The notes beneath the pieces were generated by a model, which searched no databases, was not told the origin of the DNA, and saw nothing but the letters and a program-made list of their open reading frames with translations. 64,000 bases of DNA from Rubrivivax sp. (GTDB lineage: Bacteria > Pseudomonadota > Gammaproteobacteria > Burkholderiales > Burkholderiaceae_C): positions 368,926 to 432,925 of the forward strand of contig JAIXSE010000015.1 of the NCBI GenBank assembly GCA_027484825.1. Direction: 5' to 3'. Within the stretch, counting starts at the first letter, position 1, and every line of letters begins with the position of its first letter. Shown one piece after another: positions 1 through 8,875 of the stretch. A program made the translations under genes and the position numbers.

Positions 1-252
1 GGGCTCGCTGTGCGAGTGCATTCAAGGAAAACGCAGAGCCTAGCCCATCGATCCGCCTCAGCCGAAGGGCATGGGCAGACGGGGGCGGAAGCCGCCCCTG
101 CGGCGGCCCGCGCGGCTGGTGAGCCTGGGGGTAACCCTGAGCGGGGCCCTCCCGCGGCGCTGGGTATCGACGGCTGCCGCCATCGCGTGGCCGGATGGCT
201 CTAGCATCCGGGTCCAGCCCCCACTCCGGCGCATTGCGTGCGCCCCGCCTGC

Positions 253-1278
253 ATGACTTCCACGTTTCAATGGGCCCTCATCGGCCCGGGTGCCATCGCC
301 CACACCTTTGCCGAGGCCGTCAGCCAGCTGGACCACTGCCGCCTGCATACGGTCTGCGGTCGTGATGCGCAGCGGGCCGAGCAGTTCGCGCAGCGCTGGT
401 CAGCCGCCGGCGAGACGCCGGTGCGCGCCACCACGGACCTGGCATCGGTACTCGCCGATCCGGCGATCGACGGGGTGTACATCGCAACGCCCCATGGCCA
501 GCACTTCGAACCGGCACTGGCCGCTTTGAAGGCCGGCAAGGCGGTGCTGTGCGAGAAGTCGCTGGTGCCGACGCGGGCGATGGCCGAGCAGTTGATCGCG
601 ACCGCCCGTGAGCACCGCGTGTTCCTGATGGAAGCCGTCTGGACCCGCTTCCTGCCGGCCTATGAAGACATGGCGCAATGGCTGGCGCAAGGCCGCATTG
701 GCCGACTGCGTGCGCTGCAGTCGAGCTTCTGCTTCCCCGCGCCCTACGATCCGGACAGTCGTCTGTTCAATCCGGCGCTGGCCGGCGGTGCGCTGCTGGA
801 TGTGGGCATCTACAACCTCAATGCCACGCGTTTTGTGCTGCGGCATGCGCTGGGCGAGGTGCCGCCGCTCAAGGGCCTGCAGGTGCAGGGCGTGCTGGCA
901 CCGACCGGGGTGGATGCGCGGGTCAGCGCCAGCCTGGATTTTGGTGACGGGCTGGTGGCCCAGATGGTGTGTGGCCTGGACACCTTCGCGCCCAACACCT
1001 TGCAGGTGATGGGCGATGCCGGTGCCATCGTGCTGCCGGAAACTTTCTGGCAGGCCACTCGCGCGCAGTGCCTGCTGCCCGGCCAAGCGGCTGAAACGGT
1101 CGAGCGGCCGTTCAAGACCAATGGCTTCGAATATCAGATCAGCCACGCCATGGCCCGCATCCGGGCCGGTGAGATCGAGAGCCCCGTGATGCCGCATGCC
1201 GAGACCTTGGCCGTGCTCGGGTGGATCGATCAGATGCGGCTTCAGCTCGGCGCGCGGCTGCCCTTTGATGATCGGTGA
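253..1278 (+). CDS. Gfo/Idh/MocA family oxidoreductase
   Basis: NAD(P)-dependent dehydrogenase of about 341 residues. The N-terminus carries a Rossmann dinucleotide-binding loop (ALIGPGAIAHTFAE), followed by the family's CEKS motif (usually EKP) and a MEAVWTRFLPAY stretch. The last of these resembles the dimeric dihydrodiol dehydrogenase branch. The C-terminal half is the usual substrate-binding alpha/beta domain. I chose the ATG at 253, giving MTSTFQ, over an upstream in-frame start because homologues begin right before the Rossmann strand. The gene stands alone and faces the convergent Bax-inhibitor gene. The substrate cannot be read from the sequence. Confidence 0.9.
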   Translation: MTSTFQWALIGPGAIAHTFAEAVSQLDHCRLHTVCGRDAQRAEQFAQRWSAAGETPVRATTDLASVLADPAIDGVYIATPHGQHFEPALAALKAGKAVLCEKSLVPTRAMAEQLIATAREHRVFLMEAVWTRFLPAYEDMAQWLAQGRIGRLRALQSSFCFPAPYDPDSRLFNPALAGGALLDVGIYNLNATRFVLRHALGEVPPLKGLQVQGVLAPTGVDARVSASLDFGDGLVAQMVCGLDTFAPNTLQVMGDAGAIVLPETFWQATRAQCLLPGQAAETVERPFKTNGFEYQISHAMARIRAGEIESPVMPHAETLAVLGWIDQMRLQLGARLPFDDR

Positions 1279-1336
1279 CGGCGCTTCATGCCCTGGCAAC
1301 CGCAACGGCACGCCGGGGCCGCTGTGATGTCCACGT

Positions 1337-1365
1337 AAAAAAGGCCGCTCCGGGGGAGCGGCCTT
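1337..1365 (-). terminator. Rho-independent terminator of the Bax-inhibitor gene
   Basis: A perfect 10-bp inverted repeat (1341-1350 with 1356-1365, AAGGCCGCTC / GAGCGGCCTT) has a 5-nt loop. Read on the minus strand it runs into a T-tract at 1342-1337. It lies about 50 bp past the stop of the minus-strand gene at 1419. Confidence 0.8.
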
Positions 1366-1418
1366 GCTGGGACCGGGACCGCGTTTTGCAGTCGCGATCC
1401 CGGCGGGGCGTTGCGGCC

Positions 1419-2126
1419 TCAGTCGTCGCTGCTGCCAGCGAAGCCGAAGATGCTCAGCAGGCTGGTGAACAGGTTGAAGATCGACACGAACAGGCTGACC
1501 GTGGCTATCACGTAGTTGCGCTCACCGCCGTTGACGATGTTGCTGGTCTCGAACAGGATCAGGCCGATCGACAGCAGGGCCACCACACCGGAGATCACAA
1601 GACCCATCACCGGCATCTGCAGCCAGATGTTGGCCACCGCCGCCAGCAGCGCCACGATCATGCCGGCGAACAGGAAGCCGCCCATGAAGCTGAAGTCCTT
1701 CTTGGTGGCCAGCACATAGGCGGACAGGGCCAGGAAGGTGCCACCGGTGGTGGCCAGCGCCAGGGAGATGGTGTTGGCGCCGCCCGGCAGCCCCAGATGC
1801 ACGCTCAGCAGGGGGCCCAGCGACCAGCCCATGAACCCGGTGAGCGCAAACACCAGCGGAATGGCCATCGCACTGTTGCGCATGCGGTGGATGCCGAACA
1901 GCAGCGCGAAGTAGCCCACCAAGGTCAGCAGCATGCCGGGCGCCGCCCAGTTGAAGGCCACGGCCGCTGCGGCAACGGCACCGCTGAACAGCAGCGTCAT
2001 CGACAACAGGGCATAGGTGTTGCGCAGCACACGGGTCACGTCCCCTTGCTGGCTGAAGACCGAGCCACCGGCGGTGGCGGGCGTCCAGGTCGTGGGGGAC
2101 GCCGAAGATCGTTGGAAGTCACTCAT
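1419..2126 (-). CDS. Bax inhibitor-1/YccA family membrane protein
   Basis: Inner-membrane protein of about 235 residues with roughly seven hydrophobic segments, from about residue 37 to the C-terminus, in the BI-1 pattern. It ends with a short polar tail (FAGSSDD) like the acidic tail of the family. Members such as E. coli YccA bind or modulate the FtsH protease, and others act as pH-sensitive channels; which role applies here is not shown. The start MSDFQRSS is preceded by AAGGAG about 7 nt upstream, which rules out the longer upstream reading. A strong terminator follows, so this is probably a single-gene transcript. Confidence 0.9.
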   Translation of the reverse strand: MSDFQRSSASPTTWTPATAGGSVFSQQGDVTRVLRNTYALLSMTLLFSGAVAAAAVAFNWAAPGMLLTLVGYFALLFGIHRMRNSAMAIPLVFALTGFMGWSLGPLLSVHLGLPGGANTISLALATTGGTFLALSAYVLATKKDFSFMGGFLFAGMIVALLAAVANIWLQMPVMGLVISGVVALLSIGLILFETSNIVNGGERNYVIATVSLFVSIFNLFTSLLSIFGFAGSSDD

Positions 2127-2236
2127 GACTGAACTCCTTGGGGTGGACAGGACACGCGGTGTGGATCTGACAACCAGACCCCTCACCGCGCGCGCGTAGC
2201 CTGCACCTTAGGGCTTCATCGACTTCCAAAAAACCA

Positions 2237-3190
2237 TCAATTTCCTTGCACTTCCGCAGAAAAATCAGAAGCCTCGGAAGCATCGGTCTCCACCCGTCCC
2301 TGACGGCGGGAAGCCAGCAGCTTGGCCACCAGCGGATGGTTCTGACCGCGCCGGGAGTAGATGCCGTGCACGTCTTCCACCACCTCACTCTGCCCCAGCA
2401 GATGCAGGCCGCTCATCAGCGCCAGGTCGTCGGCCCCCAGGCGGCTGACCGGGAAGACGCCCAGACCGCGGGCGGCAAACACGCTCATCAGGGCGCTGTC
2501 CTCGAACTCCCCCACCACCTGCGGCCGGATGTGATGCTGCTCGAACCAGCGCTCGATGCTGGCGCGCAGCGAGGCATGGCGGGTGGGCAGCAGCACCGGC
2601 AGGTCTTCCAGGCAGTAGGGGAACGGCCGACCGGGCGAGCGCTGGGCGCGAGCGACCAGATCCGCCGGGCCCCACCAGTCCACCTGGGTGCTGGCCAGCA
2701 ACTGGCTGGTGATGCGAAGTGTCGGATTGACGGGGGCTGGCTGGTCAGTGAGCACTAAATCCAGATGGTGCAGCGCCAGCTCACCCAGCAGTTGGTCCAC
2801 CTCGCCTTCATGGCAGATCAGCCGCAGATTGGGGGTGTCCAGCACCGGTGCCAGCAGGGCGTGGGCCGCCAGTTTGGACAGGCCATCGGACAGGCCGACC
2901 GAGAGTCGCTGCACCCGCTGCGTGGCGGCTTCATGCACCTCATGTGGCACGAGCTGGCCGATCTGGAAGATCTCTTCCGCCCGGCTGAAGGCCGCCTGAC
3001 CGGCTTCGGTCAGCACCAGGCCGCGGCCCTCCGGCTTGAGCAATTGATGGCCCAGCGCGCGTTCCAGCTCACGCACCTGGGCGCTGATGGTCTGCACGGC
3101 CATGCCCAGACGGTCGGCCGCACGGGCGAAGCCGCCTTCCTTGGCGACCACCCAGAAGTAGTGCAGGTGACGGTAATTCAGCGAACTCAT
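2237..3190 (-). CDS. nhaR: LysR-family transcriptional regulator, NhaR type
   Basis: DNA-binding regulator of 317 residues. The N-terminal winged helix-turn-helix (about residues 5-65; begins MSSLNYRHLHYFWVVAKEGG) is closely like NhaR, which activates Na+/H+ antiporter genes in E. coli. The rest is a LysR effector-binding domain. No antiporter gene is adjacent, so the NhaR name rests on sequence resemblance alone. The neighbours, a BI-1 gene on the same strand and a small membrane protein gene on the other, do not reveal a target. Confidence 0.85.
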   Translation of the reverse strand: MSSLNYRHLHYFWVVAKEGGFARAADRLGMAVQTISAQVRELERALGHQLLKPEGRGLVLTEAGQAAFSRAEEIFQIGQLVPHEVHEAATQRVQRLSVGLSDGLSKLAAHALLAPVLDTPNLRLICHEGEVDQLLGELALHHLDLVLTDQPAPVNPTLRITSQLLASTQVDWWGPADLVARAQRSPGRPFPYCLEDLPVLLPTRHASLRASIERWFEQHHIRPQVVGEFEDSALMSVFAARGLGVFPVSRLGADDLALMSGLHLLGQSEVVEDVHGIYSRRGQNHPLVAKLLASRRQGRVETDASEASDFSAEVQGN

Positions 3191-3578
3191 CTGACTCTCC
3201 GAAAAGACGAACCCGCATCATACATAACTTCGGTTTAACGGGAGCGAGGAATTCCATCCCTATGGATTTTCCGAGTCAATGCGGATGCGCGGGGAAGAGG
3301 GTTCGCGGATCCCGGGAGTGCCTGCGGCGAACATGAAAGGTTTGCCTGGACCGCTGCTCTCCACGCCACGCCACGCCTTGCCACGCACTTGGCGGCCTTG
3401 CCCTGGTGCTGGGGTCTGCTCATGGCCGACTCGCCAAAGGCCTCACTTATCCACCCACCGGGCACTCTGACCCATCGCCCGCGCGCTTCATCGCAACCGG
3501 TGGGGCGGCGGCCCACCGACTTGCCTACAGTCCCACCAAGCCCGCCCTCCCGGCGGCGCGATGGACCTGGAGCCCGTC
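3191..3578. other. Intergenic region between nhaR and a small membrane protein gene
   Basis: About 390 bp that should hold the divergent promoters of nhaR (minus) and the small gene at 3579 (plus). An AT-richer patch just upstream of nhaR (about 3210-3240) is a likely promoter. A short tandem run of CCACG words lies near 3360-3385. I see no convincing gene. Confidence 0.5.
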
Positions 3579-3773
3579 ATGCTGAGCCTGTTGCTGTGGT
3601 TGATCCTGTTTGTGCTGTGCTGGCCGCTGGCCTTGCTGGCGCTGCTGCTGTGGCCGGTGGTCTGGCTGGTGCTGCTGCCGTTCCGGCTGATCGGCCTGAG
3701 CGTGGAGGCGGTCTTCGCGCTGCTCAAGGCGATCCTGTTCCTGCCCGCCCGGGTGCTGGGCGGGCGGCCCTGA
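3579..3773 (+). CDS. Small hydrophobic membrane protein
   Basis: A 64-residue protein that is almost entirely hydrophobic: a long stretch of about 40 residues rich in Leu, Trp and Val suggests two close transmembrane helices. It is followed by an amphipathic helix (FRLIGLSVEAVFALLKAILFL) and a short RVLGGRP tail. GGAG at 3569-3572 sits 6 nt before the ATG at 3579, which favours that start over the ATG at 3561. I do not recognise a named family. A role in the inner membrane is inferred only from composition. Confidence 0.6.
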   Translation: MLSLLLWLILFVLCWPLALLALLLWPVVWLVLLPFRLIGLSVEAVFALLKAILFLPARVLGGRP

Positions 3774-3814
3774 AAAGACCCCCAGGGGCCGACCGCGACG
3801 CGATCGGAGGCGAT

Positions 3815-5008
3815 TCAGATCGCGTCCAGGCCCGCCTGCAAGTCCGCGCGCAGATCCTCGACATCTTCAATGCCAGCGGAGATCCGCACCAGCGAATCGG
3901 TGATGCCCAGGGCCGCCCGCTTGTCTGCGGGAATGGAGGCATGGGTCATCAACGCGGGCAGGGAGATCAGACTTTCCACCCCGCCCAGGCTCTCAGCCAG
4001 CGCGAAGATGCGCACCCGCTCCAGGAAGCGACGGGCACCGGCCAGGTCGGTGTCCAGCTGCACGCTGATCATGCCGCCACCGCCGCGCATCTGACGACGC
4101 GCCAGCGCATGCTGCGGATGGCTCTCCAGGCCGGGGTAATACACCTTGCGGACCTTGGGCTGCCCCTCCAGCCACTGCGCCAGCGTCAAGGCGCTTTCGT
4201 TGTGCCGCGCCATGCGCAGCGCCAGCGTCTTGAGACCTCGCAGGGCCAGGAAGCTGTCAAAGGGGCCGGCGATCGAGCCCACCGCGTTGTGCAGGAACTC
4301 CAGCTGCTCGCGCAGCGCGGCCTGCCTGGCTTCCCCGCCCACCACCACCACGCCGGAGATCACATCGCTGTGGCCGTTGAGGTATTTGGTGGCCGAGTGC
4401 AGCACCGCATCGAATCCGAGCGACAGCGGCCGCTGGCCCCAGGGGCTGGCGAAGGTGTTGTCGGCGATGGTCAGGGCGCCGTGCTCGCGGGCGATCGCCG
4501 CCACAGCCGCCAGATCGGTCAGCTTGAGGATCGGATTGCTGGGCGTCTCGATCCAGATCAGGCGGGTCTCGGGACGCAGCGCCGCCCGCACCTCGTCGGG
4601 ATTGGTGCTGTCCACATAGGTGACCTGCAGGCCGGCGCTCTTGCGACGCACCCGCTCGAACAGCCGGTAGCTGCCGCCGTAGAGATCGTCCCCCGCCACG
4701 ATATGGGAGCCGGCGTCCAGCGTGTCCAGCACCGTGGCCATGGCCGCGAGGCCCGACGAGAACGCATAGGCCTGCACGCCGCCTTCCAGACTGGCGACCG
4801 CCCGTTCATAGGCCTGCCGCGTCGGATTGTGGGTGCGGCCGTATTCATAGCCCTGGTGCACGCCCGGGCTCTGCTGGCGGTAGGTCGAGGTGGCGTAGAT
4901 GGGCGGCATTACCGCGCCGGTCAGCGGGTCCGGATGCTGGCCGCCGTGGATGGCCAGCGTGTCGAAGCGCAGGTCGGCGCCGTGGGAGTCTCGGGAGTCC
5001 TGGCTCAT
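3815..5008 (-). CDS. Cystathionine gamma-lyase/synthase family PLP enzyme
   Basis: A 397-residue Cys/Met-metabolism PLP enzyme. The PLP lysine is in SATKYLNGHSD, and other family motifs are visible (YGRTHNPT, ETPSNP, FDSFLALRGLKTL). The start codon overlaps the stop of the cystathionine beta-synthase gene by 4 bp (ATGA), so the two are translationally coupled. That pairing is typical of reverse transsulfuration, which turns homocysteine into cystathionine and then cysteine. I therefore favour cystathionine gamma-lyase (MccB-like) over the synthase MetB, although the two cannot be separated on sequence alone. It acts in the cytoplasm. Confidence 0.9.
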   Translation of the reverse strand: MSQDSRDSHGADLRFDTLAIHGGQHPDPLTGAVMPPIYATSTYRQQSPGVHQGYEYGRTHNPTRQAYERAVASLEGGVQAYAFSSGLAAMATVLDTLDAGSHIVAGDDLYGGSYRLFERVRRKSAGLQVTYVDSTNPDEVRAALRPETRLIWIETPSNPILKLTDLAAVAAIAREHGALTIADNTFASPWGQRPLSLGFDAVLHSATKYLNGHSDVISGVVVVGGEARQAALREQLEFLHNAVGSIAGPFDSFLALRGLKTLALRMARHNESALTLAQWLEGQPKVRKVYYPGLESHPQHALARRQMRGGGGMISVQLDTDLAGARRFLERVRIFALAESLGGVESLISLPALMTHASIPADKRAALGITDSLVRISAGIEDVEDLRADLQAGLDAI

Positions 5009-6465
5009 GACAAGCCCTTTCGCAGATGGTTCAGCAAATCAAAACGGGTGACCAGGCCATAGAAGCGCTGGTCGTCGGCAATCACCGCCACCAAACCCCG
5101 GCGCAGCTGTTCAATCAGCGCGGACAGCGGGGCGCCGGGCGGCAGGGTCTGCACATCATGGCTCATGGCCGAGCTCACCGGGTCCTTGAAGTGGCGGGCA
5201 TCCATGTGCATCTGGGCCAGCAGGTCCGATTCATCCAGCAGGCCGACCAGCCGGTCCTGCTGCAGCACCGGCAGCTGCGACACATCCGCCTGGCGCATGC
5301 GGGAGAAGGCGGTGGCCAGCGTGTCATCGGGCGAGACGCTCACCACGGCGCCGTCCTCGGTGCGGCGGGAGATCAGGTCCCGCAGGTCGCCCTGGTGAGC
5401 GCGCTTCAGCAGGCCCTGGTCGAACATCCAGGGGTCGTTATAGACCTTGGACAGATAGCGCGTGCCGGTGTCGCAGACAAAGGTGACCACCCGGCGCGGC
5501 GTGGTCTGGGCCCGGCAGTAGCGCAGCGCGGCGGCCAGCAGCGTGCCGCTGGACGATCCGGCCAGGATGCCTTCGGCGCGGTAGAGCGCGCGGGCGGTGG
5601 CAAAGCTCTCGGTGTCGCTGATGGCGTAGGCGTGGCGCACGCCGCTGAGGTCGGCGATGGGCGGAATGAAGTCCTCGCCGATGCCTTCCACCGCCCAGGA
5701 CCCGGCCTCGCCGTAATGACCGGTCTCGACATAGTCCTTCAACACCGAGCCTTCCGGGTCCGCCAGCACCAGGTCCAGGCCCGGACGCACTTTGGCGAAG
5801 AAGCGGGACAAGCCGGTCATCGTGCCGCCGGAGCCGACTCCGCACACCAGTGCGTCGATGCGGTGGCCGGTCTGCTGCCAGATCTCCGGGCCGGTGGTGG
5901 TTTCGTGGGCCAGCGGGTTGGCGGGGTTGTTGAACTGGTCGGCGTACCAGGCGCCGGGAATGTCCTGGACCAGGCGCGCGGCGCGGTCCTGGTAGTAGTC
6001 GGGGTGGCCCTTGCCCACATCCGAGCGGGTCATGTGGACCTCGGCGCCCAGGGCCTTGAGCTGCAGCACCTTCTCGGCCGACATCTTGTCCGGCACCACC
6101 AGCACCACCCGGTAGCCCTTGGCCCGCGCCACCAGGGCCAGACCCAGTCCGGTGTTGCCGGCGGTGGCTTCCACCACCGTGCCGCCGGGGGGCAGCAGGC
6201 CGTCGCGCTCGGCGGCCTCGATCATCGACAGGCCGATGCGGTCCTTGATGGAGCCGCCCGGGTTCTGGGATTCCAGCTTGAGGAAGAGCTCGCACGGGCC
6301 GGTGTCCAGACGCCGCACCGGCACCAGCGGCGTGTTGCCGATCAGGTCCAGCACGGCGGGCCGCGCGGCCTCACCAGCAAAGGCCGACCGGGCGGGCGGG
6401 GGGGAAGGCGGGGTGGAAGGCGTGTCAGCGGCCCTGTTCGGGGCGGCCGTGTCGATGGCGGTCAT
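5005..6465 (-). CDS. Cystathionine beta-synthase with two CBS domains
   Basis: A 486-residue enzyme that condenses homocysteine with serine (or acetylserine) in cysteine synthesis. The first 40 residues are a Pro/Ala/Ser-rich extension. The fold-type II PLP domain then spans about residues 40-345, with the PLP lysine in GGSIKDRIGLS and the phosphate loop GVGSGGTMTG. The C-terminal 120 residues form a CBS pair (VSPDDTLATAFSRM; MSHDVQTLPPGAPL), the regulatory module that binds adenosyl compounds in related proteins. AAGGAG lies about 6 nt before the ATG. It is the first gene of a two-gene operon with the gamma-lyase. Confidence 0.92.
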   Translation of the reverse strand: MTAIDTAAPNRAADTPSTPPSPPPARSAFAGEAARPAVLDLIGNTPLVPVRRLDTGPCELFLKLESQNPGGSIKDRIGLSMIEAAERDGLLPPGGTVVEATAGNTGLGLALVARAKGYRVVLVVPDKMSAEKVLQLKALGAEVHMTRSDVGKGHPDYYQDRAARLVQDIPGAWYADQFNNPANPLAHETTTGPEIWQQTGHRIDALVCGVGSGGTMTGLSRFFAKVRPGLDLVLADPEGSVLKDYVETGHYGEAGSWAVEGIGEDFIPPIADLSGVRHAYAISDTESFATARALYRAEGILAGSSSGTLLAAALRYCRAQTTPRRVVTFVCDTGTRYLSKVYNDPWMFDQGLLKRAHQGDLRDLISRRTEDGAVVSVSPDDTLATAFSRMRQADVSQLPVLQQDRLVGLLDESDLLAQMHMDARHFKDPVSSAMSHDVQTLPPGAPLSALIEQLRRGLVAVIADDQRFYGLVTRFDLLNHLRKGLS

Positions 6466-7011
6466 GCAAGCTCCTTGAATCCTGATGGGATCTGGGGGAC
6501 AACGCCCGCTTCGCTACCGCGCGGGTGGCGCGATGCGCGGGCAAAACCCTGTAGCGTACGGCGCGCGGCCAGGGTGCGCCAACTGCCGTTCACGCAGCAG
6601 CTTATACCGGCGGCGCATATGGCGCAGGTGCCTGGGGCCGTCGTGGGCAGAGGGTGGCGAATGGCGGCAAACGGCGCGCCACCCTGCCTGCTCACCCGCC
6701 GCATGTGGTTATGAACAAGCCTTCGTTCACCGCTGACAGCCCTGGGCCTAACCTGCGGTCATGTCAACGCTTCACCCTCTTCCGGCCCGCGCAGCGATGG
6801 TTGATCGCGCTCATCTCATCATGGCCACCACCGCCGCCATGCTGGGTCTGCGACTTCGCCCTCGCCGGACGCCGGGCACGCCACCGGCAGAGCGGCGGGC
6901 GTTGGTGTCTTGGACCCCACCTGGAGGACTGCACCCACCGATGAACTGATCACCTTGTCATCCGATGCGAGCGACGCCCCGGCTACGGCCGGGGCGTTCC
7001 TGTTTGTGGGG
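6466..7011. other. Intergenic region upstream of the cystathionine beta-synthase gene
   Basis: About 550 bp between the cbs start (minus) and the end of the sulfonate permease gene. It should hold the cbs promoter. A perfect 9-bp inverted repeat (6651-6659 with 6677-6685) could be an operator. A hairpin near 6985 points to a plus-strand transcript ending here. The only plus-strand reading frames (for example 6761-6949) lack a Shine-Dalgarno sequence and family resemblance, so a small RNA or an unannotated short gene is possible but unproven. Confidence 0.4.
6974..7003 (+). terminator. Terminator-like hairpin
   Basis: A perfect 10-bp stem (6974-6983 with 6988-6997, ACGCCCCGGC) with a TACG tetraloop is followed on the plus strand by a weak T-rich run (TCCTGTTTG). 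The minus-strand side has no T-tract, so it serves a plus-strand transcript or acts as a boundary beyond the sulfonate operon. Confidence 0.5.
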
Positions 7012-7054
7012 CTCAGCGCTGCATACCTCAGCGCTGCATGCCTCAGCGCTGCAT
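7012..7054. repeat. 15-bp tandem repeat across a stop codon
   Basis: Three exact copies of CTCAGCGCTGCAT lie at 7012-7024, 7027-7039 and 7042-7054 (15-bp period), with a decayed fourth copy up to 7068. The repeat spans the 3' end of the permease gene, so on the minus strand the reading GMQR-stop is repeated three times. Confidence 0.85.
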
Positions 7055-7960
7055 CCCCCAGCGCCGCACCGTCCAGCGTTCCACGGTGCTGAACACCAGC
7101 CGCTCCACCAGCCAGCCGATCAGCACGACCAGGGCCAGCCCGGCGAAGACGTGATCGGTCATCAGCTCATTGCGGTTCTGGAAGATGTACCAGCCCAAGC
7201 CCCCCTGGCCGGACGAGGCGCCAAAGAAGAGCTCGGCAGCGATCAGCGTGCGCCAGGCAAAGGCCCAGCCCACCCGCAGGCCGGCGAGCACCGACGGCAG
7301 TGCCGCCGGCAGCAGGATCTGCGCCACGAAGCGCGGCCCGGTCAGGCCGTAATTGCGGCCCGCCATGCGCAGCGTTTCGGGCACCGCCGACACCCCTGCG
7401 CTGGCCGCCAGGGCCAAGGGCCACAGCACAGCGTGGACCAGCACGAAGATCAGGCTGCGGGCGCCCAGGCCGAACCACAACAGCGCCAGTGGCAGCAGGG
7501 CGATCGCCGGCAGCGGGTTGAACATCGCCGTGAGGCTGGCCAGCAGGTCCCGGCCCCAGCGTGAGGCGGTGGCCAGGGCGGTCAGGCTCAGTGCAAGCGC
7601 CACGCCCAGACCGTATCCCTGCAGCAGCAGCCGCAGCGACACACCGGCGCGCATCAGCAATTCACCGCTGGCCAGATCGGTCACCAGCGCACGGGCGGCT
7701 GCGGTGAAGGTGGGCAGCAGCAGGTCGTTGTCGGCCCAGCGGGCCGCCCCTTCCCACAGTCCGGCCAGCAGGATCAGCAGGAAGGCCTGGCGCCAGCCAC
7801 TGGCGTCCAGCACCCGTCGCCACACCGGCAGCGTTTCGGGCGCCGATGGCACGTAGGGCTGGGGCTCCAGCCAGCGGTCCGGCCGACGGGCGGGCGAGAG
7901 GGGCGAGAGGGGCGACAGGGGCGCGGGGGTCCGCGGCGCGGGCATCTGTGAAACGCTCAT
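7043..7960 (-). CDS. ABC transporter permease, SsuC/TauC family
   Basis: Inner-membrane permease of 305 residues with about six transmembrane segments. The cytoplasmic coupling-loop region reads AGRNYGLTGPRFVAQILLPAALPSVLAGLRVG, the EAA-type motif that contacts the ATPase. The first 45 residues are Pro/Ser-rich and extra to the family. Its start overlaps the ATPase gene by 4 bp. With the ATPase, binding protein and TauD-like enzyme it forms a probable sulfonate or taurine importer. The gene ends inside a tandem repeat that duplicates the stop codon. Confidence 0.9.
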   Translation of the reverse strand: MSVSQMPAPRTPAPLSPLSPLSPARRPDRWLEPQPYVPSAPETLPVWRRVLDASGWRQAFLLILLAGLWEGAARWADNDLLLPTFTAAARALVTDLASGELLMRAGVSLRLLLQGYGLGVALALSLTALATASRWGRDLLASLTAMFNPLPAIALLPLALLWFGLGARSLIFVLVHAVLWPLALAASAGVSAVPETLRMAGRNYGLTGPRFVAQILLPAALPSVLAGLRVGWAFAWRTLIAAELFFGASSGQGGLGWYIFQNRNELMTDHVFAGLALVVLIGWLVERLVFSTVERWTVRRWGMQR

Positions 7961-8865
7961 GATTCAAACAGCAAGGCTTCGATGCGCTGCCCCAGGGCCT
8001 GCCGCTGGGCGGCATCCAGCCCCTGGGCATTGAATTCCGCCCGCACCCGCCCCGGATGCGGCGACAGCACCAGGATGCGGTGGCCCACATGCAGCGCTTC
8101 TTCAATCGAATGGGTGACGAACAGCAGGGTGAACCGCTCCTGCTCCCACAGGCTCAGCAGCTCTTCCTGCATGCGGCGCCGGGTGAGCGCGTCCAGCGCG
8201 GCGAAGGGCTCGTCCATCAGCAGCATGCGCGGGGACAGCGCCATCGCCCGGGCAATGGCCACCCGCTGCTTCATGCCGCCGGAGAGCTGATGCGGATAGG
8301 CCGCGGCGAAACCGGACAGGCCCACGCGCTCCAACCATTCACGCGCCTGCTCCCGCGCACGCGACTTGTCCATCTTGCGCGAGGCCGTCAGCGGAAAGGC
8401 GACGTTGTCCAGCACCGTTTTCCACGGCGGGAGCTGGTCGAATTCCTGGAACACGGCCATGCGGTCCGGTCCGGGGCCGTGCACCGCCTGGCCGTCCAGC
8501 AGCACGCGGCCTTCCGACGGCTGCAGAAATCCGCCCACCGCCTTGAGCAGCGAAGACTTGCCACAGCCGGAGGCGCCCAGCAGCACAAAGCGTTCACCAG
8601 GCATGACGTCGAAATCCACCCGGTGGGTGGCGCGGACGTTGCGGGAGCCGACGCGGTAGTCCAGGCTCAGCCCTTCCACCCGCAGGCGCGGCTGGACCGC
8701 CAGACGCAGCGGAGCGGCGGAGTCCTCGCTGGCGCCTGACGGGGCCAATGTTGGGGCAGATGCCGGGGGCGCAAACGGGACCGCAGTCGGGGGCCCAAAC
8801 GGAGGCGATGGCGAGGCCAGCGGCGGCGCCAGCGACGGCGCCAATTCTTCGGGACGGGCGCTCAT
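7957..8865 (-). CDS. ABC transporter ATP-binding protein, SsuB/TauB family
   Basis: ATPase subunit of 302 residues. Walker A is GASGCGKSS, the Q-loop is in MAVFQEFDQLPPW, the signature is LSGGM and Walker B is MLLMDEP, followed by the D-loop and switch histidine (FVTHSIEEA). This order and the LSGGM signature match nitrate/sulfonate/taurine importers. The first 55 residues are low-complexity Pro/Ala/Ser and precede the conserved fold, so the true start could be further in. It lies 10 bp after the binding-protein gene and overlaps the permease gene, consistent with one operon. Confidence 0.92.
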   Translation of the reverse strand: MSARPEELAPSLAPPLASPSPPFGPPTAVPFAPPASAPTLAPSGASEDSAAPLRLAVQPRLRVEGLSLDYRVGSRNVRATHRVDFDVMPGERFVLLGASGCGKSSLLKAVGGFLQPSEGRVLLDGQAVHGPGPDRMAVFQEFDQLPPWKTVLDNVAFPLTASRKMDKSRAREQAREWLERVGLSGFAAAYPHQLSGGMKQRVAIARAMALSPRMLLMDEPFAALDALTRRRMQEELLSLWEQERFTLLFVTHSIEEALHVGHRILVLSPHPGRVRAEFNAQGLDAAQRQALGQRIEALLFES

Positions 8866-8875
8866 GACCGGCCCC

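Noticed and set aside
3389..5062. 557-codon plus-strand frame opposite the cystathionine gamma-lyase gene
   Set aside because: Antisense shadow of a well-supported gene, with a low-complexity Arg/Gly/Gln product.
5026..6714. 562-codon plus-strand frame opposite the cystathionine beta-synthase gene
   Set aside because: Antisense shadow of a gene with intact PLP and CBS motifs.
6761..6949. 62-codon plus-strand frame before a terminator-like hairpin
   Set aside because: No Shine-Dalgarno sequence and an Arg/Pro-rich product that looks like random GC-rich translation. The hairpin keeps a small transcript possible, but not this protein.
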